Source: Oribacterium sp. NK2B42
GTDB taxonomy: Bacteria; Bacillota; Clostridia; Lachnospirales; Lachnospiraceae
Reading direction: 5' to 3'
DNA: 45,437 bases
Assembly (NCBI RefSeq): GCF_000424445.1
Contig: NZ_AUJX01000035.1
Coordinates: 1-45,437 of the forward strand
Part shown: positions 17,635 to 26,329 of the stretch, in pieces
Numbering within the stretch: the stretch's first letter is position 1
Layout: each line of letters begins with the position of its first letter
Notes under the pieces: model-generated
Databases searched by the model: none
Told to the model about the DNA's origin: nothing
What the model saw: the letters and a program-made list of their open reading frames with translations, nothing else
Translations under genes and position numbers: made by a program

Positions 17635-17734
17635 TATATCAAGACTAATCGGTGAGTTTACATACAAATCCTGCCATTTGCTGCCGACACACATTTTAGA
17701 CCCGTACAATTACTCACCCGGTTTTGCAAATTTG
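17635..17734. other. Gene-free divergent region
   Basis: Between the divergently transcribed small gene and PTS gene. No ORF or clear hairpin seen; it should contain the promoter of the small gene on the minus strand. Confidence 0.4.
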
Positions 17735-17763
17735 TTGCACGAAATTTCTTTACTATCTATTAT
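17735..17763 (+). promoter_or_regulatory. Candidate sigma-A promoter for the PTS gene
   Basis: TTGCAC, 17 bases, TATTAT on the plus strand, about 228 bases before the PTS start, giving a long untranslated leader. Picked by eye in an AT-rich region, so chance is possible. Confidence 0.3.
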
Positions 17764-17990
17764 ATCGGCAGAAATTATTTTTACTATAACAAAAGATTTT
17801 TTATTTTTACAAAATTCATAAAAAATAATAGTAGCTATTCAAAAATATAATTTTATATATCTCTTCTTTAGTGTAAAATGTTTCTCAATTGCAGTTTCTT
17901 CGGATGACAATATTTTATCATTCCTATTAACTTTGCAATTTGATCCGTATCACGGATTTTATCATTCGTTTTACGTCTAAGGGGGATACT

Positions 17991-19079
17991 ATGGAAAACT
18001 TCAAATCATTTCTGAAACGTAAGGATATCGAGATTTCAGTGAAACGTTATCTTATCGATGCTCTGGGTGCCATGGCACCGGGACTTTTTGCTTCACTTCT
18101 TATAGGAACCATCATTAACACACTTGGTTCACAGCTCCATATTCCGTTTCTGACCAACACAGTGGCAACTATCGCCGGAACGAAATACACCGTCGGCGGA
18201 CTTGCTTCCGCAATGAGCGGTCCGGCAATGGCTGTTGCCATCGGTTATGCACTTCACTGCCCGCCATTGGTTCTGTTTTCTCTCATAACTGTAGGCTTCG
18301 CTTCCAATGCTTTGGGCGGTGCAGGCGGACCTCTCGCGGTACTTTTTGTGGCAATCTTCGCAGCTGAGGCAGGTAAAGCCATATCAAAGGAGACAAAGAT
18401 AGACATTCTTGTAACTCCTCTTCTGACTATAGGTATAGGCATTTTCCTCTCTGCTCTGTGGGCCCCGGCACTTGGTAAAGCAGCCATGAAAACAGGAACT
18501 CTCATCATGTGGGCTACCGCTCAGCAGCCTTTCATAATGGGGATTTTAGTGTCTGTTATCGTGGGCATAGCATTGACACTTCCTATTTCTTCCGCTGCCA
18601 TATGTGCGGCTTTAAGCCTTACGGGACTTGCGGGAGGTGCCGCAGTTGCAGGCTGCTGTGCCCAGATGGTAGGCTTTGCATTTATGAGTTATAAAGAAAA
18701 CGGCGTGGGCGGTCTCGTATCCCAGGGTATAGGAACCTCCATGCTTCAGATGGGAAACATAGTTAAGAATCCACGTATATGGATCGCACCTATACTCTGT
18801 TCCGCCATCACAGGACCTCTCGCAACCTGCGTTTTCAAAATGCAGATGAACGGAACTCCTATTTCATCCGGTATGGGAACCTGCGGATTTGTCGGACAGA
18901 TCGGTGTTTACACAGGCTGGCTTAATGACATTCAGGCCGGTACAAAGGCTGCTATCACAGCAAATGACTGGATTGCTTTATTTCTGATATGCTTCATCCT
19001 TCCCGCAGTTTTGTGCCCGGTATTCAATATGTTCTTTACAAAACTTGGCTGGGTGAACCCCGGAGATATGAAGCTTTAA
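17991..19079 (+). CDS. PTS system EIIC-type permease (PTS_EIIC_2 group), stand-alone
   Basis: 362 residues from the ATG preceded by AAGGGGGA; upstream in-frame codons lack a site. There are about nine to ten membrane helices rich in Gly/Ala with conserved-looking NALGGAGGPLAVLFV, LPISSAAICAALSLTGLAGGAAVAGC and NGTPISSGMGTCGFVGQIG blocks. It resembles EIIC permeases that lack attached EIIA or EIIB domains. No EIIA, EIIB or sugar enzyme is adjacent, so the phosphate donor must be encoded elsewhere and the substrate is unknown. It ends in a terminator, so it is monocistronic. Confidence 0.83.
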   Translation: MENFKSFLKRKDIEISVKRYLIDALGAMAPGLFASLLIGTIINTLGSQLHIPFLTNTVATIAGTKYTVGGLASAMSGPAMAVAIGYALHCPPLVLFSLITVGFASNALGGAGGPLAVLFVAIFAAEAGKAISKETKIDILVTPLLTIGIGIFLSALWAPALGKAAMKTGTLIMWATAQQPFIMGILVSVIVGIALTLPISSAAICAALSLTGLAGGAAVAGCCAQMVGFAFMSYKENGVGGLVSQGIGTSMLQMGNIVKNPRIWIAPILCSAITGPLATCVFKMQMNGTPISSGMGTCGFVGQIGVYTGWLNDIQAGTKAAITANDWIALFLICFILPAVLCPVFNMFFTKLGWVNPGDMKL

Positions 19080-19171
19080 TTAGAACAGTTGAGTTTTTCC
19101 TCCTCTGCTCATCCATTGACCGCCGGTCTGTATGAAAGACGTTTTTCTTTCTACGGTCCTTTAATGCTGAA

Positions 19172-19205
19172 AAGTTCGAGGTGTTTTGCCTCGCACTTTT
19201 TTATT
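19172..19205 (+). terminator. Terminator of the PTS permease gene
   Basis: AAGTTCGAGG pairs with CCTCGCACTT across a GTTTTG-type loop (one mismatch), followed by TTTTTT. Confidence 0.75.
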
Positions 19206-19321
19206 AAGCAACTACATTTAAATCTTTCGTTATGGTATCATTAAATTAAGTAAGGATATTTGGAACGGGTAAAAATCAAATAAGAAACAGCATGTAGATT
19301 TCATAAAGGAAGGGTTGTGAA

Positions 19322-19816
19322 ATGGGTATAAACAAACGTGATTTCGGAAAAGGAGCCATAAGCGGATATGGCATCCAGCTAAATGATCTCAGCTGCGGAG
19401 CTGTCATCAGCTTCATAACAAAGCACAGAGGTATCGTTCAAAGTCTCTATCCCGAAGTTGAATTGGATGATATGCTGGGCTGGCTCTATTATGATAACAA
19501 AATAAGTGACAATGATTTTGAGTCTGTACTTTATGACCATGGCATGGACTTTTTTCCCTACATAATCGGCCTGGTTCTCAATATAGACCATGGCACAACC
19601 GGTTTTCTTGGTTTCGTGGGAGAAGAATTCTTCGGAGACTGTCTCCTGTGGATGCCCTTATATCCTTGGGAAATGACGGATTCAGACAAAAATCTCACTA
19701 AAGAAGAATTGGATGAGATTTTCGCAAAGCTTTTGGATGAACTGGGCATCAAGGGAACCCCCAGATTTCTTTCATTGTTCTACGATGATTTCCCCGCAGA
19801 TTTTAAATTGAACTGA
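19322..19816 (+). CDS. Unrecognised acidic protein, 164 residues
   Basis: A GGAAGG lies 9 bases before the ATG and a strong terminator follows, supporting a real monocistronic gene. The protein is acidic and Trp/Tyr/Phe-rich, with no signal peptide or clear membrane span. The N-terminus has MGINKRDFGKGAISGYGI. The middle shows DDMLGWLYYDNKISDNDFE, and the C-terminus LTKEELDEIFAKLLDELGI forms an amphipathic helix. I cannot name the family. Confidence 0.7.
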   Translation: MGINKRDFGKGAISGYGIQLNDLSCGAVISFITKHRGIVQSLYPEVELDDMLGWLYYDNKISDNDFESVLYDHGMDFFPYIIGLVLNIDHGTTGFLGFVGEEFFGDCLLWMPLYPWEMTDSDKNLTKEELDEIFAKLLDELGIKGTPRFLSLFYDDFPADFKLN

Positions 19817-19823
19817 CAGAAAT

Positions 19824-19857
19824 GAAGGAGAGGAAACCCCTCTCCTTCTTCTTTTTA
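19824..19857 (+). terminator. Terminator of the 164-residue gene
   Basis: GAAGGAGAGG pairs with CCTCTCCTTC over a short AAAC loop, followed by TTCTTTTT on the plus strand. Confidence 0.8.
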
Positions 19858-19862
19858 GTTAC

Positions 19863-19916
19863 ACGTATCCATCGGGGACGGTTCTCGCCGGCGAGAACCG
19901 TCCCCGATGGATATGT
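19863..19916. repeat. 54-bp near-perfect palindrome with GGGGACGGTTCT core
   Basis: Two 27-base arms meet at 19889/19890 with no loop and one mismatch. The core is GGGGACGGTTCTCGCC and its complement. It abuts the point where the EAL gene is broken. A smaller hairpin with GGAGACGGTTCT lies at 21971-22004. Confidence 0.9.
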
Positions 19917-20856
19917 CACCTTTGAAACGATATACTCGTCAACCTTATAGGATAGTCCGTTATTTTCCAGGGCACCGATAAATCTAAGGGGCAGAATAAC
20001 TCCCTTTACAGGATCGATCCAGCGGGCCAATGCTTCAACCCCAGCAACCCTTCCGGAAAGAGTCCTGATGATGGGCTGATAATAAACTTCGATATTGCCG
20101 GAGGCCAATGCTGAATCAACATTTTCAAGAATATAGGCTTCAAGGGCATCGGTTTTATCAAATCCCGGCTTATAAACGCAATAAAACCTGTCTGGATCGT
20201 CTCTTATATGGTCACAGGCAATCTTAGCAAGATCACAATCGATCATAACAGCAATATCGTCTGTACTCATATTATAGATTCCTGCATTCAGCTGTATGAG
20301 CTCTCCTTTTTCCCCAGAAAGAACAGCCGTATTCAGGTTTTCAAGCTTTTCAATAAGTCCAAAAGTTTCAGAACAGAAAAAATACTTGTCTTCAGAAAGA
20401 CGTGAAATATGTTCATCTTTAAAAAGGTCACGAACAACAGAAAACAAGTCCTCCATAGTCTTGCTGTCCTGATTTGTCACCTGACTGTCAGTGGAAGGAT
20501 CAAAAATGGTGAAATCAAAATAAACCAAAGAATGCTTTGGAAAATCAAAATCGGTCTTGATCTTGCCCAAAACATCTTCTGCGTATGCTAAAACATCACC
20601 TACAACGGATAAAGGTGTAAAACCATACCAGCTACCGGTTTTCTTGTTCCCGTTTTCAATGACATTATACTCATTCATCACAAAATCCTTTTAAAAGTAA
20701 ATCTCAGTTTTCTTCCAACAAACAGCTTCCGGAATGCTGCGGAACATCCTGAACCTTCATATCCACAAATCGGAAAATATTTTCACTATCATGTACGTAT
20801 ATGTCGGCACATTTTACGAAAATATATCCTTTTATTAAATAATAATTTCACATTTT

Positions 20857-20885
20857 TTGAACGATTTACCAAAGTATGATAATAT
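20857..20885 (+). promoter_or_regulatory. Candidate sigma-A promoter for the RelA/SpoT-type gene
   Basis: TTGAAC, 17 bases, TAATAT, ending about 70 bases before the start codon. Reasonable by position and match, not tested. Confidence 0.4.
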
Positions 20886-20954
20886 CTACTTGTATAAACA
20901 TCATTTAACATATACAAAAACTGATTCAGAAAAAAATTTCAATTATAATTAGCT

Positions 20955-21938
20955 ATGGTTAAACTTAATGATTATTTGTACGAAGGCTATACTGTTCTGG
21001 AAATTCTGCATAAGTACAGTGCAGATCTGAAAAAAGATGCTCTTTTGACCCGGAATCAGCTGGATATCGCTCATTGTAATTTTTTACTGGAGCTGTCGGA
21101 AATCCTTGAACATAATGAATTCCTTACGTCTGAATCCCAGCGTATCCAGGACTTCTACATATATTTGTCCGAAAAATATCCTTATTTATCCTTTAATTTA
21201 AAGGGACGCATCAAATCCATATTAAGAGCCGAAAAGAAATTCAACGGCTACATCGTGCAGTTTATTTATGATTATTATCTTGAGCACAATGAATATCCAC
21301 CTATTTCGGCACTTAAGGCAAAGGTGAACAATTTCCGGGATCTTATCGCCTACAGGATAGTCATATCCCTTCCTCCAAGCAATCGTTCGGAAGGACAGGA
21401 TCTCGAGACAGAAGAACTGAAGTATCTGTATGAAATGGCTAATGTTCTGCCGGAGTTTCTTGAAGAACGCGGTTTCACCGCAGAGCTTGCCAATCTGAAA
21501 CAGCCAAACACTTCTCCCTTACTGTCCGGTGCAGTCATGCCCTATTACAGGGATTATATAGTTAATCCACGTTCCTCAGGATATCGCTCATTGCATATTA
21601 CCTTTTATGACAGAATTTCCAGAAATTTCACAGAAGTTCAGCTAAGAACAAAGGATATGGATGACTATGCCGAGATAGGTACGGCAAACCATTATTTTTA
21701 CGAGAAAAAGCAGGATAATCCTCTGGTTCAGAGGAACACTATTCCTGTTGGCGAAAACCTTTACTTTGACGAAGCCTATAACCGCATCATCGAACTCAGA
21801 AACTTAGATTTATCCAAAGTTAATGTCAACATGTTCAACGCTTTGGATAACAATACCATGAATGACGGCTGCGGTCTTTATAAAGGCAGGCTCATCCTGC
21901 CCTATGAACATCTTGCAAAAATCCGGGGACCACTATGA
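20955..21938 (+). CDS. Stand-alone RelA/SpoT-type (p)ppGpp synthetase-like protein
   Basis: 327 residues. The synthetase fold is readable at about 80-255: GRIKSILRAEKKF (83-96), FRDLIAYRIVI with Asp129, NPRSSGYRSLH (204-214, the G-loop), EVQLRT (227-232, catalytic Glu) and TANHYFYEK. These enzymes move pyrophosphate from ATP to GTP or GDP to make the starvation alarmone. There is no N-terminal HD hydrolase and no TGS or ACT domain, so it is a small alarmone synthetase type, longer than RelP/RelQ (about 210 residues), with an 80-residue helical N-terminus and a C-terminal tail of its own. An insertion sits between the Asp and G-loop motifs. No Shine-Dalgarno is visible before the ATG. It is followed by two hairpin terminators. 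Confidence 0.85.
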   Translation: MVKLNDYLYEGYTVLEILHKYSADLKKDALLTRNQLDIAHCNFLLELSEILEHNEFLTSESQRIQDFYIYLSEKYPYLSFNLKGRIKSILRAEKKFNGYIVQFIYDYYLEHNEYPPISALKAKVNNFRDLIAYRIVISLPPSNRSEGQDLETEELKYLYEMANVLPEFLEERGFTAELANLKQPNTSPLLSGAVMPYYRDYIVNPRSSGYRSLHITFYDRISRNFTEVQLRTKDMDDYAEIGTANHYFYEKKQDNPLVQRNTIPVGENLYFDEAYNRIIELRNLDLSKVNVNMFNALDNNTMNDGCGLYKGRLILPYEHLAKIRGPL

Positions 21939-21956
21939 GGTGGTTCCCGGATTTTT
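21917..21956 (+). terminator. Terminator overlapping the end of the synthetase gene
   Basis: AAAATCCGGGGACCAC pairs with GTGGTTCCCGGATTTT; the stop codon TGA lies in the loop, and TTTTT follows. Confidence 0.75.
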
Positions 21957-21970
21957 AAATTCAAAAGCAA

Positions 21971-22008
21971 AAGGAGACGGTTCTACGGTGAGAACCGTCT
22001 CCTTTTTT
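21971..22008 (+). terminator. Second hairpin with GACGGTTCT arms
   Basis: A perfect 14-base stem AAGGAGACGGTTCT with a six-base loop, followed by TTTTTT. Its arm shares GACGGTTCT with the palindrome at 19863-19916, so it may be a member of the same repeat class serving as a terminator. It could also work weakly on the minus strand. Confidence 0.65.
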
Positions 22009-22150
22009 CATTTTACTGACCGGCACCGTACTATCCCGGTATGGTCGTAAGCCTGTTCAGACATGGATTGTGTTTGTAACATTTCAGGAAATTCCGAATA
22101 TTCGATGCTCTAAACGGCATCCGCTTCTATATCAGTCTGACCGCCAATGC

Positions 22151-22774
22151 TTACTTCTGATAATCATCCTGCGCAGCATAATCGTCGTTATACTGTGGCT
22201 CCATAGGTGAAACAGAAGCCTGTGAAGGTGTAGGCTGCATAGCATTGTTGAGCTCTCTTCTATTGTTTACAACAACACTGTAGGTCTTCTGCATGCTATC
22301 CTGCATAGCCTGGAATCTCTGATGCTGTTCAGAAATAGAATTGCTCATAAGTGCTTCTATAGATGCAAGAATAGAATCTGTATATGAAATAGCGCTGGCC
22401 TTAACGCTGTTTGCCTCGGCTGTTGCATTGGCAAGGATCTGATCAGCCTGTGCCTGTGCCTGCTGAACAAGTTCATTGGCCTTGTTGTATGCCTGCTGCA
22501 TGATTTCATTCTCTGAAACCATCTCTTCAGTCTGCTGTTTAGCATCCTGGATCATAGCATCTGCCTGGCTCTTTGCATCAGCCAGAATAGCATCCTGCTG
22601 TGAAATGATCTTCTGGTATTTCTTTATCTCATCAGGCACTCTGAGTCTGAGCTCAACGAGAAGCTCCTCCATCTCTTCTTTATTTACAAGAATCTTTGTA
22701 TTTGAAAGAGGCTGAAATTTGCAGCCGTCAATGTATTCTTCAATCTCACCAATTAACTGTTCTATTCTGCTCAT
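22151..22774 (-). CDS. Coiled-coil protein, DivIVA/ATPase-subunit-like, next to coaD
   Basis: 207 residues. After a short start (MSRIEQLIGEIEEYIDGCKF) there is a long Ala/Gln-rich coiled coil (about 50-170). The tail is Pro/Gln/Asp-rich and disordered (PTPSQASVSPMEPQYNDDYAAQDDYQK). No membrane segment. Proteins like this are common behind coaD in Lachnospiraceae and often carry loose DivIVA-like or V-ATPase subunit labels; a cell-envelope or division scaffolding role is only a guess. It starts 20 bases after the coaD stop, so it is in the same operon. Confidence 0.8.
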   Translation of the reverse strand: MSRIEQLIGEIEEYIDGCKFQPLSNTKILVNKEEMEELLVELRLRVPDEIKKYQKIISQQDAILADAKSQADAMIQDAKQQTEEMVSENEIMQQAYNKANELVQQAQAQADQILANATAEANSVKASAISYTDSILASIEALMSNSISEQHQRFQAMQDSMQKTYSVVVNNRRELNNAMQPTPSQASVSPMEPQYNDDYAAQDDYQK

Positions 22775-22794
22775 TTATCTATTCCACCCTTACG

Positions 22795-23274
22795 TTATTT
22801 TTTATATTTTTCTTTGATTTTTTTCTCTACATTTTCCGGAACGAATTCATGAATCATTCCGCCATAGCTGGCGATTTCTTTCACCGTACTGGAACTAAGA
22901 TAAGAATACTTAAGATTTGTAGTTAAGAACATAGTATCAATATCGGGTGCTATGACCTTGTTGGTCTGTGCAAGCTGAAGTTCATACTCAAAATCAGTTA
23001 CTGCACGAAGCCCTCTGACCATAACTGTCGCTCCGCAATCTCTTGCAAAGTTCACAGTGAGGCCATCAAATGATCTGACCTCGACATTAGCATAATCCCG
23101 AGTCAAATCCTCAATCATTCTAACACGTTCATCCATCGAAAACAACGGAGTTTTCGAGCTGTTTACGAGAACCCCGACTATCAGCTTATCAACCATCTTC
23201 GAGGCTCTTTCTATAATATCAAGATGACCATATGTAATCGGATCAAAGGAACCGGGATAAACACCTACTATCAT
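22795..23274 (-). CDS. coaD: Phosphopantetheine adenylyltransferase
   Basis: 159 residues, the normal length. It joins AMP from ATP to 4'-phosphopantetheine, the fourth step of CoA synthesis. The nucleotidyltransferase motif TYGH (14-17) within [14 protein letters not shown] and the C-terminal [11 protein letters not shown] block are present. It lies between rsmD and the coiled-coil gene, the usual rsmD-coaD order of Firmicutes. AAGAAGAAGAG precedes the ATG. Confidence 0.97.
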   Translation of the reverse strand: MIVGVYPGSFDPITYGHLDIIERASKMVDKLIVGVLVNSSKTPLFSMDERVRMIEDLTRDYANVEVRSFDGLTVNFARDCGATVMVRGLRAVTDFEYELQLAQTNKVIAPDIDTMFLTTNLKYSYLSSSTVKEIASYGGMIHEFVPENVEKKIKEKYKK

Positions 23275-23346
23275 ATCTCTTCTTCTTTCTCGGTATATAT
23301 TTATAGCACGTAAACTTATCGCTTGTAAACAGCAACATTTTCCAAA

Positions 23347-23907
23347 CTATTGCAGTTTTTTGAAGAAAACATGTTTATTTGTTTTATATGTTTTCTCTTT
23401 TTGGAGCTCATAACCCATTTTTGTTATATCTTCCGATATATCATCATTAAGATCTGCTTCTATAACAAAAAGAGTATTGTCATCAACATAATCTGCGTCA
23501 TGCATCAGCTCCATAGCTTTTCTCTCAAAGCCCTTATTATAAGGAGGATCCATGAAAACGACACCAAAGTGATAACCTTTTCCATTCAGCCGGTTTAAAG
23601 CTGACATATAGTCCGAGCTCATAACCAGGGATCTGTCCTCAAAGCGACAGTGCTCAATGTTTTCCTGTATGCAGGCTACTGCCTTCGGATTGTTTTCCAC
23701 AAATACCGCTCTCCTTGAGCCTCTGGAAAGAGCCTCTATACCGATCCCTCCGGATCCGGAAAAAAGATCAAGGAAATCGATACCCGGCACTTCAAACTGA
23801 AGCATATTAAAAAGGGTTTCCTTGATACGATCCGTTGTGGGGCGTGTATCCATCGAATCTATGGTTTTAAGCAAAAGTCTTCTTGCAGTTCCTGCAATAA
23901 CTCTCAT
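23347..23907 (-). CDS. rsmD: 16S rRNA (guanine-966-N2) methyltransferase
   Basis: 186 residues. The SAM site reads DLFSGSGGIGIEALSRG (near 42-58) and the catalytic DPPY is near 122. The N-terminus MRVIAGTARRLLL and TRPTTDRIKETLFNML are family hallmarks. It methylates G966 of 16S rRNA in the small subunit. GGGAGG lies 7 bases before the ATG. It is the first gene of the rsmD-coaD unit. Confidence 0.96.
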   Translation of the reverse strand: MRVIAGTARRLLLKTIDSMDTRPTTDRIKETLFNMLQFEVPGIDFLDLFSGSGGIGIEALSRGSRRAVFVENNPKAVACIQENIEHCRFEDRSLVMSSDYMSALNRLNGKGYHFGVVFMDPPYNKGFERKAMELMHDADYVDDNTLFVIEADLNDDISEDITKMGYELQKEKTYKTNKHVFFKKLQ

Positions 23908-24100
23908 ATCATTACCTCCCGGGGGACAGTCATAAGCCAGATGATATAGCTTGTATCCGACCCTGCAATTATAAGTTTATCATCAAACCTTGATTACGTT
24001 CTGTACATCACTTATCAAAAACATCATCGCGAAATGATTCTACATTAAGAATGCATTATTTACAACTGAGGAAATGCTTATCCATGAACTTTATTTTATA

Positions 24101-26137
24101 CTAAAGAACGTAGCTTTCTTCCAGAAACATATCAAGTTCGTGTCTCAGTTCCATGTTTTCAGGATTTGCAAGTCCAGGATCTGTCCTAAACACATAAATT
24201 GCATCTTCCGATGCCTTTTGCAGGAGCTCCTTATCCTGATATATATCCGCAATACTGAAATCCAAAGCTCCCGACTGTCTGATGCCGAAGATATCTCCGG
24301 GGCCCCTCAGTCTGAGATCCTCCTCTGCTATATGGAAGCCGTCATTGGAGGACGCAAGTATCGAAAGTCTTTCCTTTGATTTTTTTGAATTCTCCGTATC
24401 CACAAAAATACAAAAGCTTTGATGAGAGGATCTCCCCACACGTCCCCTGAGCTGGTGAAGCTGCGCAAGTCCGAAGCGCTCTGCATTCTCAACCATCATG
24501 ACTGTGGCATTGGGCACATCCACGCCCACCTCAACCACAGTAGTGGATACAAGAATATCGATTTCCTTTTTCAGGAAACGCTCCATTATTTCATCCTTTT
24601 CTTTGGGTTTCATTTTCCCGTGAAGCTTTTCTACCTTTATCTCCTTGGGGAACACCCTCCGAATCTTCGAAACATAGTCGGTAACATTTTCAAGGTCAAG
24701 AATATCATTCTCTTCAACCATCGGACAAATGATATAGGCCTGCCTTCCTTTCTTTATCTCGTCGTATATAAACTTATAGGCTTTCTGACGATAGCCTTCA
24801 TTCACAACAGCATTCTTTATGGGCAAACGATTGGATGGAAGCTCTTTTATCATAGAGACCTGCATGTCCGCATACATAAGCATTGCCAGAGTACGGGGAA
24901 TGGGGGTCGCCGACATTACCAGTATATGGGGACTTCTTCCCTTTTCGTTTAATGTCTTTCTTTGGTTGACTCCGAATCTGTGCTGCTCATCCGTGACCAC
25001 CAGAGCCAGATCTTTATAGATAACCTTTTCCTGAAACAGTGCATGGGTGCCTATGATTATATCTGCTTTATGGTTTTCGATCTCCTCATAGATCTCCCGT
25101 CGCTCTTTTGCCTTGAGTGATCCCGTAACCAGCACTGCCTTAAGGTTCAGATCATTGTCCTCCAGAAGCTTTTTCATTTTGTCATAATGCTGACCTGCCA
25201 GGATTTCTGTGGGAGCCATGATAGCTGCCTGATAACCGTTAAGTGCTGTTTCAAGACAGGCCACAAAGGAAACTATAGTCTTTCCGGAACCTACATCTCC
25301 CTGAAGAAGTCTGTTCATGATCATTCCGGAAGAGAGATCTTTTCTTATGATTTTAATGGCTTCAGACTGACCATTTGTCAGAGAGAACGGAAGCTTTTTT
25401 ATAAAATCATCTACACGTTTATCAGGAGTAAGCTTAAAGCAGGATTTCAGATCCTCCGTATTCTGCTTCTTCTTCACGAGGGCTAATGAAAACAAAAAAA
25501 GTTCATTATAGGCAAGACGGCCTCTGGCCTTTTCAAAGTCCTCTATGGTATCCGGAAAATGAACATGTGCCACAGCATCCTTCATTTCCATAAGGTTTCT
25601 ATTGTATCTTATGGCAGCGGGGACAAAATCCGTCTTATACTCAGCCACCTCTATGGCCTGACTGACTGCTTTCACGATGGAGGCATTGGACAAGCCCTTC
25701 ACCTGACTGTAAACAGGCTCAAGGGTATCCACTTTCTTTTCATAAGCCTCGGGAGAAAAGAGCTTTGGCTGGTTCATGGTTTTCTGGCCGTTGTAGCTTC
25801 CGACTTTTCCCATGAAAACAAACATTGATCCGGCTCTCAGGGTATTCCGGAGAAAGGGCGCATTGAACCAGGTGATCCTGAGTCTTCCGGAAATATCCTT
25901 TAAATATACACTGGTCATAAGGAGTCCGTGCATTCTGACAACAGCCGCATCTTTTTCCAGCATACCTGTCACCGCCTGCACTTCACCCTCCTGAAGATTC
26001 CCTATGGGGACAGGTTTATGAAAGCTCACATATGTGTTGGGGAAAAAATACAGCAAATCATTAACTGAATATATTCCGAGCTTGTTATATAGTTTTTCTG
26101 TTTTTGGACCAATGCCCTTAAGATCTTTTAGTTCCAT
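24101..26137 (-). CDS. recG: ATP-dependent DNA helicase RecG
   Basis: 678 residues, full length. An N-terminal wedge/OB domain (about 50-150) precedes the helicase core with Walker A GDVGSGKT (near 285), TDEQHRFG (near 375) and QLRGRVGR (near 570). RecG reverses stalled replication forks and processes branched DNA. It is downstream of the yloV terminator, and the gap to rsmD is 193 bases, so it may start its own unit. Confidence 0.97.
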   Translation of the reverse strand: MELKDLKGIGPKTEKLYNKLGIYSVNDLLYFFPNTYVSFHKPVPIGNLQEGEVQAVTGMLEKDAAVVRMHGLLMTSVYLKDISGRLRITWFNAPFLRNTLRAGSMFVFMGKVGSYNGQKTMNQPKLFSPEAYEKKVDTLEPVYSQVKGLSNASIVKAVSQAIEVAEYKTDFVPAAIRYNRNLMEMKDAVAHVHFPDTIEDFEKARGRLAYNELFLFSLALVKKKQNTEDLKSCFKLTPDKRVDDFIKKLPFSLTNGQSEAIKIIRKDLSSGMIMNRLLQGDVGSGKTIVSFVACLETALNGYQAAIMAPTEILAGQHYDKMKKLLEDNDLNLKAVLVTGSLKAKERREIYEEIENHKADIIIGTHALFQEKVIYKDLALVVTDEQHRFGVNQRKTLNEKGRSPHILVMSATPIPRTLAMLMYADMQVSMIKELPSNRLPIKNAVVNEGYRQKAYKFIYDEIKKGRQAYIICPMVEENDILDLENVTDYVSKIRRVFPKEIKVEKLHGKMKPKEKDEIMERFLKKEIDILVSTTVVEVGVDVPNATVMMVENAERFGLAQLHQLRGRVGRSSHQSFCIFVDTENSKKSKERLSILASSNDGFHIAEEDLRLRGPGDIFGIRQSGALDFSIADIYQDKELLQKASEDAIYVFRTDPGLANPENMELRHELDMFLEESYVL

Positions 26138-26230
26138 ACTTTCTATATAGGTATATTCTATGCCTTAACTACAGGATTTCTGTGTGCCGGATTTAGACCG
26201 GTACATATTCCACAGCCTTATCGTGAACTG

Positions 26231-26260
26231 AAAATCGCTCCCGAGTAATCTCAGGAGCGA
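26231..26260 (-). terminator. Terminator of the yloV unit
   Basis: On the minus strand TCGCTCCTGAG pairs with CTCGGGAGCGA over ATTA, followed by TTTT. About 70 bases past the yloV stop. Confidence 0.75.
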
Positions 26261-26329
26261 AATATGGTCTATAATCTGTGTGATGATAATGTCGGCTTAT
26301 CCATCCGACACATCTTCAGGATAAAATGC

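Larger units (their letters stand above)
19803..20678 (-). pseudogene. Truncated degenerate GGDEF-EAL protein
   Basis: The frame begins MNEYNVIENG. Residues about 45-165 look like a degenerate GGDEF domain (LVYFDFTIFDPST; the GGDEF position reads SEDKY). An EAL domain starts near 195 (YYQPIIRTLSGRVAGVEALARWIDP) but ends after about 60 residues at YKVDEYIVSKV. The remaining 150 or so residues with the catalytic metal ligands are absent. The frame runs straight into the 54-bp palindrome and then reads the reverse of the neighbouring terminator as a Lys-rich tail. EAL domains cleave c-di-GMP; this one cannot. The start is ATG at 20678 with a weak AGG, or a GTG one codon earlier. Confidence 0.8.

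Noticed and set aside
19080-19100. Another AACAGTT repeat end after the PTS gene
   Set aside because: Only GAACAGTT matches; no partner end or core follows.
24419-24952. Plus-strand 177-codon frame inside recG
   Set aside because: A reverse-strand shadow of a full-length, motif-complete helicase.
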